Source: an uncultured Candidatus Saccharibacteria bacterium
GTDB taxonomy: Bacteria > Patescibacteriota > Saccharimonadia > Saccharimonadales > Saccharimonadaceae
NCBI GenBank assembly: GCA_947425085.1
Contig: CANDYV010000003.1
Coordinates: 1 to 47,928 of the forward strand
Length of the DNA: 47,928 nt
Direction of reading: 5' to 3'
Both the position numbers and the translations under genes were made by a program. How positions within the stretch are numbered: position 1 is the stretch's first letter; every line of letters begins with the position of its first letter. Below are positions 24,426 through 32,770 of the stretch, piece by piece. The notes beneath the pieces are model-generated. The model worked only from the letters and a program-made list of their open reading frames with translations. It did no database searches and was not told where the DNA came from.

Positions 24426-27400
24426 TTAGTGAGCTGAGCGGTAAACAAGGTCGATTGCAGCTTGTTGGAGGTCATCGATAAGCTCGCGTTGCCGCTGGTA
24501 ATAGTCTGCAATTTGACTAATACCGTCTTCGGTGGAGCCTAGTTGCCGTTCTTTTTCGGATAGGTAGTAGATAATATCTTGAAGTTCACCAAGAATGTAA
24601 TCGTCATTGAGGGTTTCAACGGTTTCGAAGTATCCGGTTAAAGCGTCGGCAGCTTGTTCGAGCGATGAAGCGTATTGGCAGTAAATGTTGATATTAGTGG
24701 TGATGTTTTGAATATTGTTTCGCTCGGCGTAGTCTTGCTGGGCTTCTATGCTACGCATGAGGCTGTCGTAAGTACTATCGACGCCTTGACGGCCGGATTG
24801 CGGGCGAGGTGGATATGATCGGCCGCCACTGCCACCGGGGATATTTGAATTACTGGGTTGTGCGCTAGTGCCAGGGTTGCCTTGGAGGTTTTGGACTTGA
24901 GATTTGGCGGCGCGATACTTGTCTTGGAGGATGCGCGGATCATCACCAGCAAAGAAGTCTTGGTTTTTGGTGCCAGCGCCAAGGATGTCTTCGAAGCTGG
25001 TGCTTGGATCCATGTTTTTGGTACCAACGTCGGTGAGGGTGTCGATGAGTTTCTTGAGAGCTTCGAGCGTATCTGGCTTTTGGTTTTCGAGGACGCCTGG
25101 AGACATACTACGATTCATCATGCCAGCAAGTTTGACGGCAGCCTTTGGCAAGATATTGTGTTTAATGTAATTCTTGCGGTCTTCGAGAGTGGCTTCACTA
25201 GCGCTAACTTCTTGCCAGACGGGACTACCATTTTCGTCTTGACTAAGGCGGAAGCCCTTAAGGGCTTGGCCATTGACGTTGCGATAGTTCATAACATCAG
25301 AATCTGGGAAGAAGAATTCGAAGGCGCTGACGCGATTGCCATTGTTGTCGAAGAGTTGTTCGTCATAGATTTTCTTGAAGTTTTGCTCGAAGAGCTGGTC
25401 ATCGACACTAGAGAGAAGCATGCGCCAGGTATCAATAGCGTAGCCATCGTTTTGGAGGAATGGGCCAGCTTTGGAGGCGACGCTGAGGCTTTGGAGGTTA
25501 GCGATATTATATTGGCCGATAGATGTGACGTAACCCATATTGGTTTGGGCGGTGATCATTGGCGTAACTTCAGCAGCGTGTTCTTTGTACTTGCTAGCTA
25601 ACATAGCAGCGGTAATGGTGCTATGATAGCGGCGCAGAATACCGGTCTGTTCTTCTGGAGCATGCTTGACGCCGATTTGTGTGAGATAGCGGCGGTTGAT
25701 TGGGTCGCCGATATTGATATCGTCTGTGAGCAGCTCTTTCATATAGCCAGCATCATCTTCGTAAACGCGCTGAATAAGTTTATTATTGTCGTCGGTAATA
25801 TCGAAGTACCGGATGCGTTTATAGGAAGCTTTTTCGTTTGCGGAAAGAGCGTCGTATTCGGCGCGAGTGAGTTCTTTGCCACTGTCTTTGTCGACCCAGA
25901 TATAATCTTGCCATTCGTCATAGTGTTCGCCTGGCAGTAGTCGGTGTTGGATGTTTTCGACGACCTTACCGTCTTTATTGGTAGCAAAACCGTCGTCGGT
26001 CATGCCGGCTTTATCATAGACCATGGCACGGAATTGAGGCTTTTTGATGCCAAATTTGTTGATGATGATGCGAGCTTCGCTGCGGCGACGTGATTCAATT
26101 TGGGCGTTACCGACGATAACCTGGCCCATGATTGAGGCTTCGCCAGTATGCCCGAGACTGCCGGCGGCGCCTTTAATGAGGCGATTGAATTGGTACGGGT
26201 TGGTGTCGTGATTGGTGGTTGCGTCCATATACTGGCTAAGTAGCCATTCTTGGTCGGCTTGAGCTTCATTTGCAGTTAGAAATTGCTGCTTCATGGTGTT
26301 GAGGTAGGCTTCACCGTGGGCATCAGAAAGGCGGCTGGCGCCGGAGCCGGAGAAGTGACGACCGTAGGCAGAAAGCGTATTACGATAAGCCGCATCAGCG
26401 ACGCCAACGCGGGTCTCATAGAGAGCTGCGGTTTTGGCGTTCTTGGTGTAGCGGTTGGCGCGCTTCGACCAGGTGTCGTTGCCGTCCTTATCGACTCCTG
26501 TGCTAGAGGAGGCGGTAATGAGGGCGCGTTCATGGGCTTTACCGTGGCGGATTTCGAGTGAGTTCTTGGTGTCGAGCTCACGGAGTTCGCGGCGGTAGTC
26601 GAGGTAGCGGCGGAGTTTGGCGCCAGGCATCATGGAATTAGCGAGGTAGCGTTGGCGGTTAAGTTCTTTGTGGCTGAGGGACCAGCCGGCGATACCGCGT
26701 TCGGCCGGGGCGGCGAGTCTGCGCAGGCTGGCGTTGAGGGTGCCGAGGATGGTGCCGGACATTTTCATGAGCGACCAGGAGAAGACGAGCGGGAAAATCT
26801 GGACGGCTATGCCGAGAATGAGGCCGAAGCCGTCGTGGGCGGAGGTGATGAGCGCCCAACCGGCGAGTTGAGAGGCGCCGAAGAGGAAGCTGAACATAGG
26901 GTAGAAAATAAGCATCTGAAAGAGGAGTTGCTTCCATTTTTGGAACCATTTTTCGGTGTTGGGGAGGAGGTAGGCGACAAAGGCGAGCGGAGAGATCATA
27001 ATGAGGAGGGCGACGAGGGCTTGGCGAGCGGCGATGGTCAGGAGGCCAGAGACGATGGCGATGACTGCACCGAGGAGAACTGGAAGGAGCATCCAGAAGA
27101 GTGCGGCGCCACCGCCGGTCGCACCGATGGCGATACCAGCGATGCCGACGCCGGATATGATTGAGGTGATGATTTCGCCGAGAGGGACGTTGGCGATTTC
27201 GCTAGCTTGGCCATTGGCGATGACGGATTGTTGAATGCCGGTAAAGAATTCGCGGAGAGTGGATCCGATGATATTACTGAGGTCGACGGCGAGAGAACAG
27301 ATGACGAAGCTGAGGTTGACGAGGACGACGGCGATGATAAGGCGAGGGAGGATGCGTTTGACGCCGTAGTTGTTGATGCCAAAGCCGGTGAGCTGAGAAT

Positions 27401-27974
27401 AAATGACAATAAGGAGGAAGATGACGAAAACGATGTTGGTGATGTTGCGGGCGTATTGCCAGACGAGGTAGATGGGCGAGTCGGCTTCCATACTAAGGGG
27501 CGGAACAACAGAAAGACCATCTACGACGTTGTAGATAGCATCGATGAATTTGGCGATGACGCCGGTGGTTGGGCAGACAATCCAAGCGAGGGCACCGACT
27601 TGGCCTTCGCAGGTGTTAGGTTGGTCTTCTGTGCCAGGGTTTTCTGGGTTGTCGGGGTCGGCGGGGGAGTCGCTATCATCAATTTCAACGTTGTTTCCAG
27701 GGTTACTGGGGTCGCTAGGTGTGTCGTCGATGTTGACATTATTCCCGTTGTTGTCTGGGTTGGGGTTGTCAATCTCGATGTTGTTGCCAGGGTTGGTGTT
27801 CTGATTATTATCCTCCGGCTCGTCGTCGAGTTGGATATTGTTCCCTGATGTGTCGTTTTCGACGGCGTAAACGTAAGAACTGGGAGTATTCATGAAAACG
27901 GTAGCAAAAATTGTGCCGAAAACCAATAAGATGGCGGACACAATCTTTGTAATTCTCGCAGTTAGGTTTTTCAT
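24426..27974 (-). CDS. VirB6/TrbL-like polytopic channel protein with long cytoplasmic tail
   Basis: A 1182-aa protein. A signal-like helix (~9-36, ending in YVYA) is followed by an Asn/Asp/Pro-rich extracytoplasmic segment (~40-120). That segment contains four repeats of the form GNN-[IV]-x-[IL]-[DE]D. Next come several TM helices (~190-430) with the LAVDLSNIIG and ITIAARQALVALLIMISPLAFVA-type sequence seen in TrbL/VirB6 channel proteins. About 700 soluble, charged residues complete it. The start at 27974 (MKNLTARITK) is chosen because the TATAAT at 28015-28020 (minus) overlaps an earlier in-frame ATG. It heads the minus-strand secretion locus and is divergent from the pilin genes. Confidence 0.82.
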   Translation of the reverse strand: MKNLTARITKIVSAILLVFGTIFATVFMNTPSSYVYAVENDTSGNNIQLDDEPEDNNQNTNPGNNIEIDNPNPDNNGNNVNIDDTPSDPSNPGNNVEIDDSDSPADPDNPENPGTEDQPNTCEGQVGALAWIVCPTTGVIAKFIDAIYNVVDGLSVVPPLSMEADSPIYLVWQYARNITNIVFVIFLLIVIYSQLTGFGINNYGVKRILPRLIIAVVLVNLSFVICSLAVDLSNIIGSTLREFFTGIQQSVIANGQASEIANVPLGEIITSIISGVGIAGIAIGATGGGAALFWMLLPVLLGAVIAIVSGLLTIAARQALVALLIMISPLAFVAYLLPNTEKWFQKWKQLLFQMLIFYPMFSFLFGASQLAGWALITSAHDGFGLILGIAVQIFPLVFSWSLMKMSGTILGTLNASLRRLAAPAERGIAGWSLSHKELNRQRYLANSMMPGAKLRRYLDYRRELRELDTKNSLEIRHGKAHERALITASSSTGVDKDGNDTWSKRANRYTKNAKTAALYETRVGVADAAYRNTLSAYGRHFSGSGASRLSDAHGEAYLNTMKQQFLTANEAQADQEWLLSQYMDATTNHDTNPYQFNRLIKGAAGSLGHTGEASIMGQVIVGNAQIESRRRSEARIIINKFGIKKPQFRAMVYDKAGMTDDGFATNKDGKVVENIQHRLLPGEHYDEWQDYIWVDKDSGKELTRAEYDALSANEKASYKRIRYFDITDDNNKLIQRVYEDDAGYMKELLTDDINIGDPINRRYLTQIGVKHAPEEQTGILRRYHSTITAAMLASKYKEHAAEVTPMITAQTNMGYVTSIGQYNIANLQSLSVASKAGPFLQNDGYAIDTWRMLLSSVDDQLFEQNFKKIYDEQLFDNNGNRVSAFEFFFPDSDVMNYRNVNGQALKGFRLSQDENGSPVWQEVSASEATLEDRKNYIKHNILPKAAVKLAGMMNRSMSPGVLENQKPDTLEALKKLIDTLTDVGTKNMDPSTSFEDILGAGTKNQDFFAGDDPRILQDKYRAAKSQVQNLQGNPGTSAQPSNSNIPGGSGGRSYPPRPQSGRQGVDSTYDSLMRSIEAQQDYAERNNIQNITTNINIYCQYASSLEQAADALTGYFETVETLNDDYILGELQDIIYYLSEKERQLGSTEDGISQIADYYQRQRELIDDLQQAAIDLVYRSAH

Positions 27975-28014
27975 GATAGACTTCCCAATAGACCCTATTT
28001 CAGGGCATACAACC

Positions 28015-28020
28015 ATTATA
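28015..28020 (-). promoter_or_regulatory. -10 box of the VirB6-like gene
   Basis: TATAAT on the minus strand lies about 40 nt before the chosen ATG and gives a short leader. The divergent pilin promoter is near 28155-28183 (TTGGTT-N17-TAAGAT). Confidence 0.5.
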
Positions 28021-28189
28021 TCACACATAAGCGCTTTAGTCAACCCTTTTCTTCGAAAAAGTGTTGCTACGGGGCGGTGTCTCGGAAAAGGTAATAAATT
28101 GTCTTTCCCTCGGCTTCTATCGCAGAGCAATTCTTTTTTCTGGAGTTTGGGATATTGGTTTTTTGCGGGAATAATGATAAGATAGGGGT

Positions 28190-28924
28190 ATGAGACAGAA
28201 GATTTTGGGATTTCTTGGGGCGGTTTTGGTTGGAATTAGTTGTTTTGCGGGGGTTTTGACGGTGTCTGGTGCGACGGCAGAGTCGGCGTGGGCTGAAGTG
28301 ACGATAACGACTGGTGGCACGGATAACTGTGCAAAGAACTATTTGGGCTTTCGGCCGTGGTTTTATGATACGTCCGGTAAGATTTGTAGTGGTGGGAATA
28401 TAGTTCAGCCGGATAAAAATGATCAAGATGCGATTACGGTGTTTGTCTGGACGATTATTTTGAATATTACGTTTGATTTGACTTTGGCGGTGGGATATAT
28501 TGCCGTGGCAATGGTGATTTACGGCGGGTATTTATATATTATGGCGCAAGGTGATCCGGGCAAGGCGGCGAAGGGCCAGCATACCTTGGTGTCTGCTGTG
28601 ATTGGTGTGGTAATTGCGATGGGGGCGTCGGTGATCGTGAACACGGCGCAGGTGATTTTAGGCTTAAACAATGGCGTGCCGACGACGGTGAGTACGACAA
28701 CTCAGATTCAAAATATTTTTTCGTGGGCATACTCGATGGCGGGGCTAGTTGCTGTAGTGTTTATTATCAAAGGTGGGGTGGAATATATGATTTCACGTGG
28801 GGATCCGGGGCGGGTGCAGAAGGCGACGCGTAGCCTGGTTTATGCAGTGGTTGGGTTGGTGATTGTGATTTTAGCGGCGGTAATAACGAGTGTAGTAATG
28901 GGGGCGATTGGAGAGGCATTGTAA
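28190..28924 (+). CDS. Tandem T4SS-pilin-domain protein
   Basis: This 244-aa exported protein has a signal peptide (1-~35, ending AWA) and an N-terminal segment with two cysteines. Two successive T4SS_pilin modules follow. Each has a pair of hydrophobic helices around a GG-x-[FYE]-...-GDPG[KR] turn: YGGYLYIMAQGDPGK, then KGGVEYMISRGDPGR. Ordinary VirB2/TrbC-type pilins have one module, so this looks like a fused dimer. The -10 candidate TAAGAT (28178-28183) lies 6 nt before the ATG. It is the first of four pilin-domain genes on this strand and is divergent from the VirB6-like gene. It may be a structural pilin or a membrane adaptor. Confidence 0.8.
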   Translation: MRQKILGFLGAVLVGISCFAGVLTVSGATAESAWAEVTITTGGTDNCAKNYLGFRPWFYDTSGKICSGGNIVQPDKNDQDAITVFVWTIILNITFDLTLAVGYIAVAMVIYGGYLYIMAQGDPGKAAKGQHTLVSAVIGVVIAMGASVIVNTAQVILGLNNGVPTTVSTTTQIQNIFSWAYSMAGLVAVVFIIKGGVEYMISRGDPGRVQKATRSLVYAVVGLVIVILAAVITSVVMGAIGEAL

Positions 28925-29305
28925 ATGAAAAAGATTGGATTAGTTTTAGCGGGAGTTTTGGCGATGGCCGGGTTGGTTGTGCAGTTTGTGGCAGAGCCGG
29001 TTTTGGCGGTGAACTCGGATATCTGTAACGGCCCGTTTGATGATGAACAGAAGGCGGCGGCAGGGTGTGGGACGCAAAAAAGTGCAGGAGCGGTGGCAAC
29101 GACTATTATTAATGTAGTGCTGGGGTTTTCCGGGGTGATTGCGGTGGGCGTAATGATTTATGGCGGTTTTTTGTTTCTAAGTAGCTCGGGGGATGCAGGT
29201 AAGGTGAAGCGAGGGCAGGATGCGATTAAGTATGGGTTGATCGGGCTTGTCGTGGCGTTGCTTGCGTATGCAATTGTGGCATTTGTGAGCATGGCGATTT
29301 CTTGA
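28925..29305 (+). CDS. T4SS pilin-domain protein
   Basis: A 126-aa VirB2/TrbC-type pilin. It has a signal peptide (~1-27, ending VLA), a short extracytoplasmic segment with two cysteines (DICNGPF and AGCGTQ), then two TM helices around YGGFLFLSSSGDAGKVKRG. The ATG directly follows the TAA of the tandem pilin gene, so they are co-transcribed. The stop codon is TGA, evidence for the standard genetic code. Confidence 0.85.
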   Translation: MKKIGLVLAGVLAMAGLVVQFVAEPVLAVNSDICNGPFDDEQKAAAGCGTQKSAGAVATTIINVVLGFSGVIAVGVMIYGGFLFLSSSGDAGKVKRGQDAIKYGLIGLVVALLAYAIVAFVSMAIS

Positions 29306-29400
29306 TGATTTCGTGGCGTTTTCGGGGAGAAAATGCTAGACATTTGAAGGTTCGTGTTGTATTATAAGAAGTAAGAGTAATTAACAAATAAGGGAGAATT

Positions 29401-29796
29401 ATGAAGAAACTTATTTTTAACATTTGCGCGGTGGTGATGACTGTGCTTGGCTTGGGTGGCGTTGCGGCTTTGTCGCCGGTTGTGGCTGAGCCTGCGTATG
29501 CGTTGAACGCATCAACTGGTAGCCCATCTGATTTTGTTTCGAGCTCTAGGCCTAATAGTGCTACGAATAAGGACTTGATGGACATGATTAAACTAATTAT
29601 TAACGTTGTTCTTGGTGTGGTCGGTATCGTCGCTGTCGTGATGATGATTATGGGGGGTATTAGCTTTATTACTTCGCAAGGTGATGCTGGGAAGGTGACT
29701 AAGGCTCGCAACACGATTCTTTATGGCGTAGTAGGTTTGATTGTTGCGCTTTTGGCGTTTGCGATTGTGAACTTCGTTTTGACAAATATCAAATAA
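29401..29796 (+). CDS. T4SS pilin-domain protein
   Basis: This 131-aa pilin has a signal peptide ending AYA (~36), a Ser/Asn-rich mature N-terminus and two TM helices around MGGISFITSQGDAGKVTKA. It has a good ribosome-binding site (AGGGAGA) and a TATAAG-type -10 about 35-45 nt upstream. It may therefore be transcribed separately from the two preceding pilins. Codon choice is richer in T-ending codons than in most neighbours, as in highly expressed genes, which would suit a major pilin. Confidence 0.85.
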   Translation: MKKLIFNICAVVMTVLGLGGVAALSPVVAEPAYALNASTGSPSDFVSSSRPNSATNKDLMDMIKLIINVVLGVVGIVAVVMMIMGGISFITSQGDAGKVTKARNTILYGVVGLIVALLAFAIVNFVLTNIK

Positions 29797-29808
29797 GGAC
29801 AGATTCTA

Positions 29809-30363
29809 ATGAAACTTAAACGAGCTATTTTGTCGCTTATTGCTTTGGCTGGTTTGGGTGTTTCTCTAATGACGACGGGGACGGCTTATGCGGCCGTCTC
29901 TTGTCCGACTGGGACCATTCACGCTGGTCAGTCGAAGCCGACGTATGCGGAATGCAATATTGACTCAAATGCAACAGCGGACACGTTGATGAATACAGTT
30001 AAAAATGTAATTAATGTAATTCTTGGTCTTTTAGGTGTGGTTGCAGTAGTCGTGGTTATTCTGGGTGGTTTTACGTTTATCACTTCGCAGGGGGATGCCG
30101 GTAAGGTTATGAAGGGGCGAAATACGATTTTGTGGGGGGTGGTTGGTCTGATTGTGGCGCTTTTGGCGTTTACGATTGTGAACTTCGTGCTGAAAGGAGT
30201 ATCGAGTCCGACTAATAACGGTCCAGGGAATAATGTACAGGTTGATCAAGGTGACAGCGGATCTGGAAATCGCGTCGAGGTAGATGGTAATAACGGTCCG
30301 GGGAATGATGTTCAGGTCGATGGGAATAGGGGGCCTGGCAACCGTGTTGAAGTTGATAAGTAA
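29809..30363 (+). CDS. T4SS pilin-domain protein with C-terminal GN-x-V-x-VD repeats
   Basis: A 184-aa protein with a signal peptide ending AYA, two cysteines (VSCPTG, AECNID) and one pilin module (LGGFTFITSQGDAGKVMKG). A ~50-residue tail (~135-184) carries four imperfect units of PGN-[NDR]-V-[EQ]-VD. No ordinary pilin has such a tail. The same unit occurs in the N-terminal extracytoplasmic segment of the VirB6-like protein across the divergent promoter. It begins 12 nt after the preceding pilin gene with AAGGA upstream, and a terminator follows at 30396-30427. Confidence 0.85.
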   Translation: MKLKRAILSLIALAGLGVSLMTTGTAYAAVSCPTGTIHAGQSKPTYAECNIDSNATADTLMNTVKNVINVILGLLGVVAVVVVILGGFTFITSQGDAGKVMKGRNTILWGVVGLIVALLAFTIVNFVLKGVSSPTNNGPGNNVQVDQGDSGSGNRVEVDGNNGPGNDVQVDGNRGPGNRVEVDK

Positions 30364-30395
30364 TCGTCTTTCAGATTAAAGTATTTATTGTAGTG

Positions 30396-30427
30396 AAGAT
30401 GACCCTTACATTTGTTGGGGTCATCTT
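30396..30427 (+). terminator. Terminator of the pilin operon
   Basis: AAGATGACCC (30396-30405) and GGGTCATCTT (30418-30427) form a 10-bp stem, followed by a moderately T-rich stretch. Confidence 0.7.
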
Positions 30428-30525
30428 TGTTGGATTGTTTGGCTGGTTGAGATTTGCGCAGCGGGGTGAGCGGATGGGGTGGTTTCGATTCTTCGCGGGC
30501 GGGTTATGAATTGTATTTTTTCAAA

Positions 30526-30556
30526 ACTAAAAACCGCCCGGAGGGCGGAGTTTAGT
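30526..30556 (-). terminator. Intrinsic terminator of the hsp20 gene
   Basis: On the minus strand, CCGCCC-TCC-GGGCGG is followed by TTTTTAG. Outer arms ACTAAA and TTTAGT extend the stem. It lies about 65 nt beyond the hsp20 stop codon. Confidence 0.8.
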
Positions 30557-30620
30557 GTGTGAGTAACGACTTTGTTGACTGGGTTAACTTGTCGTTTTTT
30601 GTCGAACGACTTTTGGAAAA

Positions 30621-31121
30621 TTACTGGATAGCGATCTTCTTCGGAGCGTCTTGTTGTTCCTTTTCGAAGGAGATGGTGAGGACGCCGTCTTTGAGCTCGG
30701 CTTTGACCGTGCCTTCTTCTTCTTTCACGGGAACAGGGAGCGCGATGGTGCGAGAGAATTCGCCCCAGTAACACTCTTGAATGTGCCAAGCGGTGGTATT
30801 TTCATCTTCCCCGCCGCTTAAAATGCCGGAAATTGTCAGGATGTTGTCGGAAATTGTCACGTTTAGATCTGACTTAGAAATGCCAGCCGTGCGAGCCTTA
30901 ACAACTAGTTTGTCCGCGGTTTCGTAGACATCTACAGCGAGTTGTCCTGGAAAATCGTCGGTATCTTCCCACCCATCATTTACCCCCGGATCTGATGGTT
31001 CATCAACGTTGAGGATAGCCTTTTCATTTCGGTCGATGACTGGCGCCGGTTCGGCGTCATCGAGGAATGCACGAGCTAAATCGTCTTCCATCAGCATATC
31101 GGCATCATTAGTGCGAGCCAT
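30621..31121 (-). CDS. Small heat-shock protein, Hsp20/alpha-crystallin family
   Basis: Hsp20 proteins are ATP-independent holdases that bind unfolding proteins. The 166-aa protein has a variable acidic N-terminus (1-60). An alpha-crystallin domain follows (~65-155), with PGQLAVDVYETADKLVVKA, the TISDNILTISG strand pair and a C-terminal ELKDGVLTISFEK. The start at 31121 (MARTNDADML) is chosen for its GGAGG site 9-10 nt upstream; an upstream in-frame ATG runs back into the promoter. TATAAT on the minus strand (31156-31161) overlaps a plus-strand TATAAT. There is no CIRCE element here, unlike groES. Confidence 0.92.
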   Translation of the reverse strand: MARTNDADMLMEDDLARAFLDDAEPAPVIDRNEKAILNVDEPSDPGVNDGWEDTDDFPGQLAVDVYETADKLVVKARTAGISKSDLNVTISDNILTISGILSGGEDENTTAWHIQECYWGEFSRTIALPVPVKEEEGTVKAELKDGVLTISFEKEQQDAPKKIAIQ

Positions 31122-31192
31122 TGCTTGAATTACCTCCGTTATATTGTTATGCTTTATTATAATGGTATTTTGTAGTAAAATCAAGAGATATT

Positions 31193-32029
31193 ATGGGTTT
31201 CATTGTAAAAAATACAACAAAATGGGGGCTACTTGACCTGGTTTGCCCGCACACCTGTAGGGGTTGTGGACGACTGGGAGCGGTGCTTTGCGAGTGTTGT
31301 AAAAATAACATAAAATCAACGCGTGAGGCGATTTGTCCGCTCTGTAAGCGTTCGGTTGCGATGAGGGCGGGAAAATGTCCGGGCTGCGGTCTGGTGCGTG
31401 AAGATGAGCGCGAGGAGGGCTATGGTGACGGAGTGGGGCGGGAGTGGGTGTGTCCGGATTGTGAAGTTCCCTTTTGCTGGTTGGGCGTGGTGGGTTGGCG
31501 CGAGGGCGCGCTGGCGAAGTTGGTCAAGGATTTTAAATATAAGTCGGTGCGGGCGGCGGGAGAAGTTTTGGTGGACTTTTTAGATGAGCGGATCCCGAAG
31601 GATTTTGGGTTTTTGGATTTTGGTGTGGGCGATGCTAGTGAGGTCGCGATGAGGGAAGGCGGCTTGGAGGTGGTGGTTGTGCCGTTGCCGACGATTGGGC
31701 GGCACGTGCGAGAGCGGGGGCTGGATCATACGGCGATTTTGGCGAGGAAGTTGGCGAAGCGCAGGGGGTGGAAATATGAACGGGTGTTGGGCCGAGCGAC
31801 GGATGTGGTGCAGGTGGGCACGAAAGCGGTAGCACGGAAGGCGCAGGCGGAGAAGACGTATGAGGTTGTGCGAGAGGCGAGTGGGGAGAAGTTGTATTTG
31901 TTGGTGGATGATGTGTGGACGACGGGTGCGACGATGCTGGCGGCTGAAAAAGCTCTCAAGGAGGCGGGCGCGAAATGGATTGCCGGGGTGGCGCTTGCGA
32001 CGGGGAGAGGCGAAGTGGACGCGAGCTAG
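31193..32029 (+). CDS. comFC: ComF family phosphoribosyltransferase-like protein
   Basis: ComFC/GntX proteins assist DNA uptake or strand handling during natural transformation. The 278-aa protein has an N-terminal zinc-ribbon-like region with many CxxC pairs (CRGCG, CECC, CPLC, CPGCG, CPDC). The C-terminal PRTase domain carries the PRPP loop LLVDDVWTTGATM (~240-252). An extra ~60-residue segment separates them. A possible TAAAAT -10 (31176-31181) lies 11 nt before the ATG. It is divergent from hsp20 and near the pilin locus, so a competence role for that locus is reasonable, but no ComEC or ComFA is seen here. Confidence 0.88.
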   Translation: MGFIVKNTTKWGLLDLVCPHTCRGCGRLGAVLCECCKNNIKSTREAICPLCKRSVAMRAGKCPGCGLVREDEREEGYGDGVGREWVCPDCEVPFCWLGVVGWREGALAKLVKDFKYKSVRAAGEVLVDFLDERIPKDFGFLDFGVGDASEVAMREGGLEVVVVPLPTIGRHVRERGLDHTAILARKLAKRRGWKYERVLGRATDVVQVGTKAVARKAQAEKTYEVVREASGEKLYLLVDDVWTTGATMLAAEKALKEAGAKWIAGVALATGRGEVDAS

Positions 32030-32086
32030 AGGCTGACTTATCGATGGAGCAGCGAAGGGGCGTGATAGGCTGACTTGCGGGACAAA

Positions 32087-32110
32087 AAAGACGCCCTGGA
32101 GGGCGTCTTT
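32087..32110. terminator. Bidirectional terminator between comF and pilin genes
   Basis: AAAGACGCCC-TGGA-GGGCGTCTTT is a 10-bp stem. On the minus strand it is followed by a T6 tract, so it terminates the pilin gene at 32125 and perhaps comF. Confidence 0.8.
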
Positions 32111-32124
32111 GAGGTGTTTTTGCC

Positions 32125-32550
32125 TTAAGCTATGAATCGAGTAATTATTTGTAGGGCGGCTTCGTCGGTTTCTGGGGTGCTGTAGCTGCCGATGGTGTTC
32201 AAGACGAAACGGACGATAGCGTAAGCGAGGACGGCGATGATAAGACCGATAATAGCGTAGAGAATGGTGTTTTTGGCGTCGGTGATTTTCTTGCTGTCGC
32301 CGCCAGAGATGATGTAGCGGACGCCGCCCCAGATGAGCATGATGACAGAGAGTGCGCCAACGATGGCGAGGGCGATGCTGGTGAGCTGGGTGAAGACGCC
32401 ATTGTCGCCGATGAGCTCGGCGGGCATGCCTTCGGCGCGGGCGATTTCTGCACCTTCTTGAACGGTGAGAGCCATGGCTTTACCAGCGCAAAGCGTGAGG
32501 CAGGCGCCGATGCCAGTGATGATTTGTAGAACATTTTTCGCAAACTTCAT
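32125..32550 (-). CDS. T4SS pilin-domain protein (detached paralogue)
   Basis: This 141-aa protein has a signal peptide (~1-28, ending AMA) and two TM helices around WGGVRYIISGGDSKKITDAKN, the same architecture as the pilins at 28.2-30.4 kb. The turn reads GGDSKK where the others read QGDxGK. It stands alone on the minus strand. Its own TATAAT lies near 32595-32600, about 45 nt upstream of the ATG. It is probably a pilin or channel subunit of the same or a second apparatus. Confidence 0.82.
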   Translation of the reverse strand: MKFAKNVLQIITGIGACLTLCAGKAMALTVQEGAEIARAEGMPAELIGDNGVFTQLTSIALAIVGALSVIMLIWGGVRYIISGGDSKKITDAKNTILYAIIGLIIAVLAYAIVRFVLNTIGSYSTPETDEAALQIITRFIA

Positions 32551-32660
32551 TTGATTTTCTCGCAGTTATATGATAATGAATTACTTGTATATATTATAGC
32601 ACAAAAGTCGAGGAGAAAAATGTTTTTGAGGGATTTTGTTGTAAAAGGTGTGTCTTGTGG

Positions 32661-32666
32661 TATAAT
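32661..32666 (+). promoter_or_regulatory. -10 box of tRNA-Ser
   Basis: TATAAT ends 11 nt before the mature tRNA 5' end, leaving a short 5' leader for RNase P. TTGTTG at 32636-32641 is a possible -35 at a long 19-bp spacing. Confidence 0.6.
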
Positions 32667-32677
32667 GGGGAGTATCT

Positions 32678-32770
32678 GGAGGGTTACCCAAGTGGCTGAA
32701 GGGGACGGTTTGCTAAATCGTTAGTCTGGGGAAACCTGGAGCGGGAGTTCGAATCTCCCACCCTCCGCCA
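32678..32770 (+). tRNA. tRNA-Ser (anticodon GCT), CCA encoded
   Basis: The acceptor stem GGAGGGT/ACCCTCC is a 7-bp match, followed by G and an encoded CCA. The anticodon stem ACGGT/ATCGT holds the loop TTGCTAA with anticodon GCT, reading AGC and AGT serine codons. A long variable arm (TCTGGGGAAACCTGGA) and the T-loop GTTCGAATC are present. The total is 93 nt, class II. Confidence 0.95.

Noticed and set aside
17690-32550. Integrative conjugative element
   Set aside because: No relaxase, VirD4, integrase or flanking att repeats are visible, and the locus lies directly beside dnaA-dnaN-recF.
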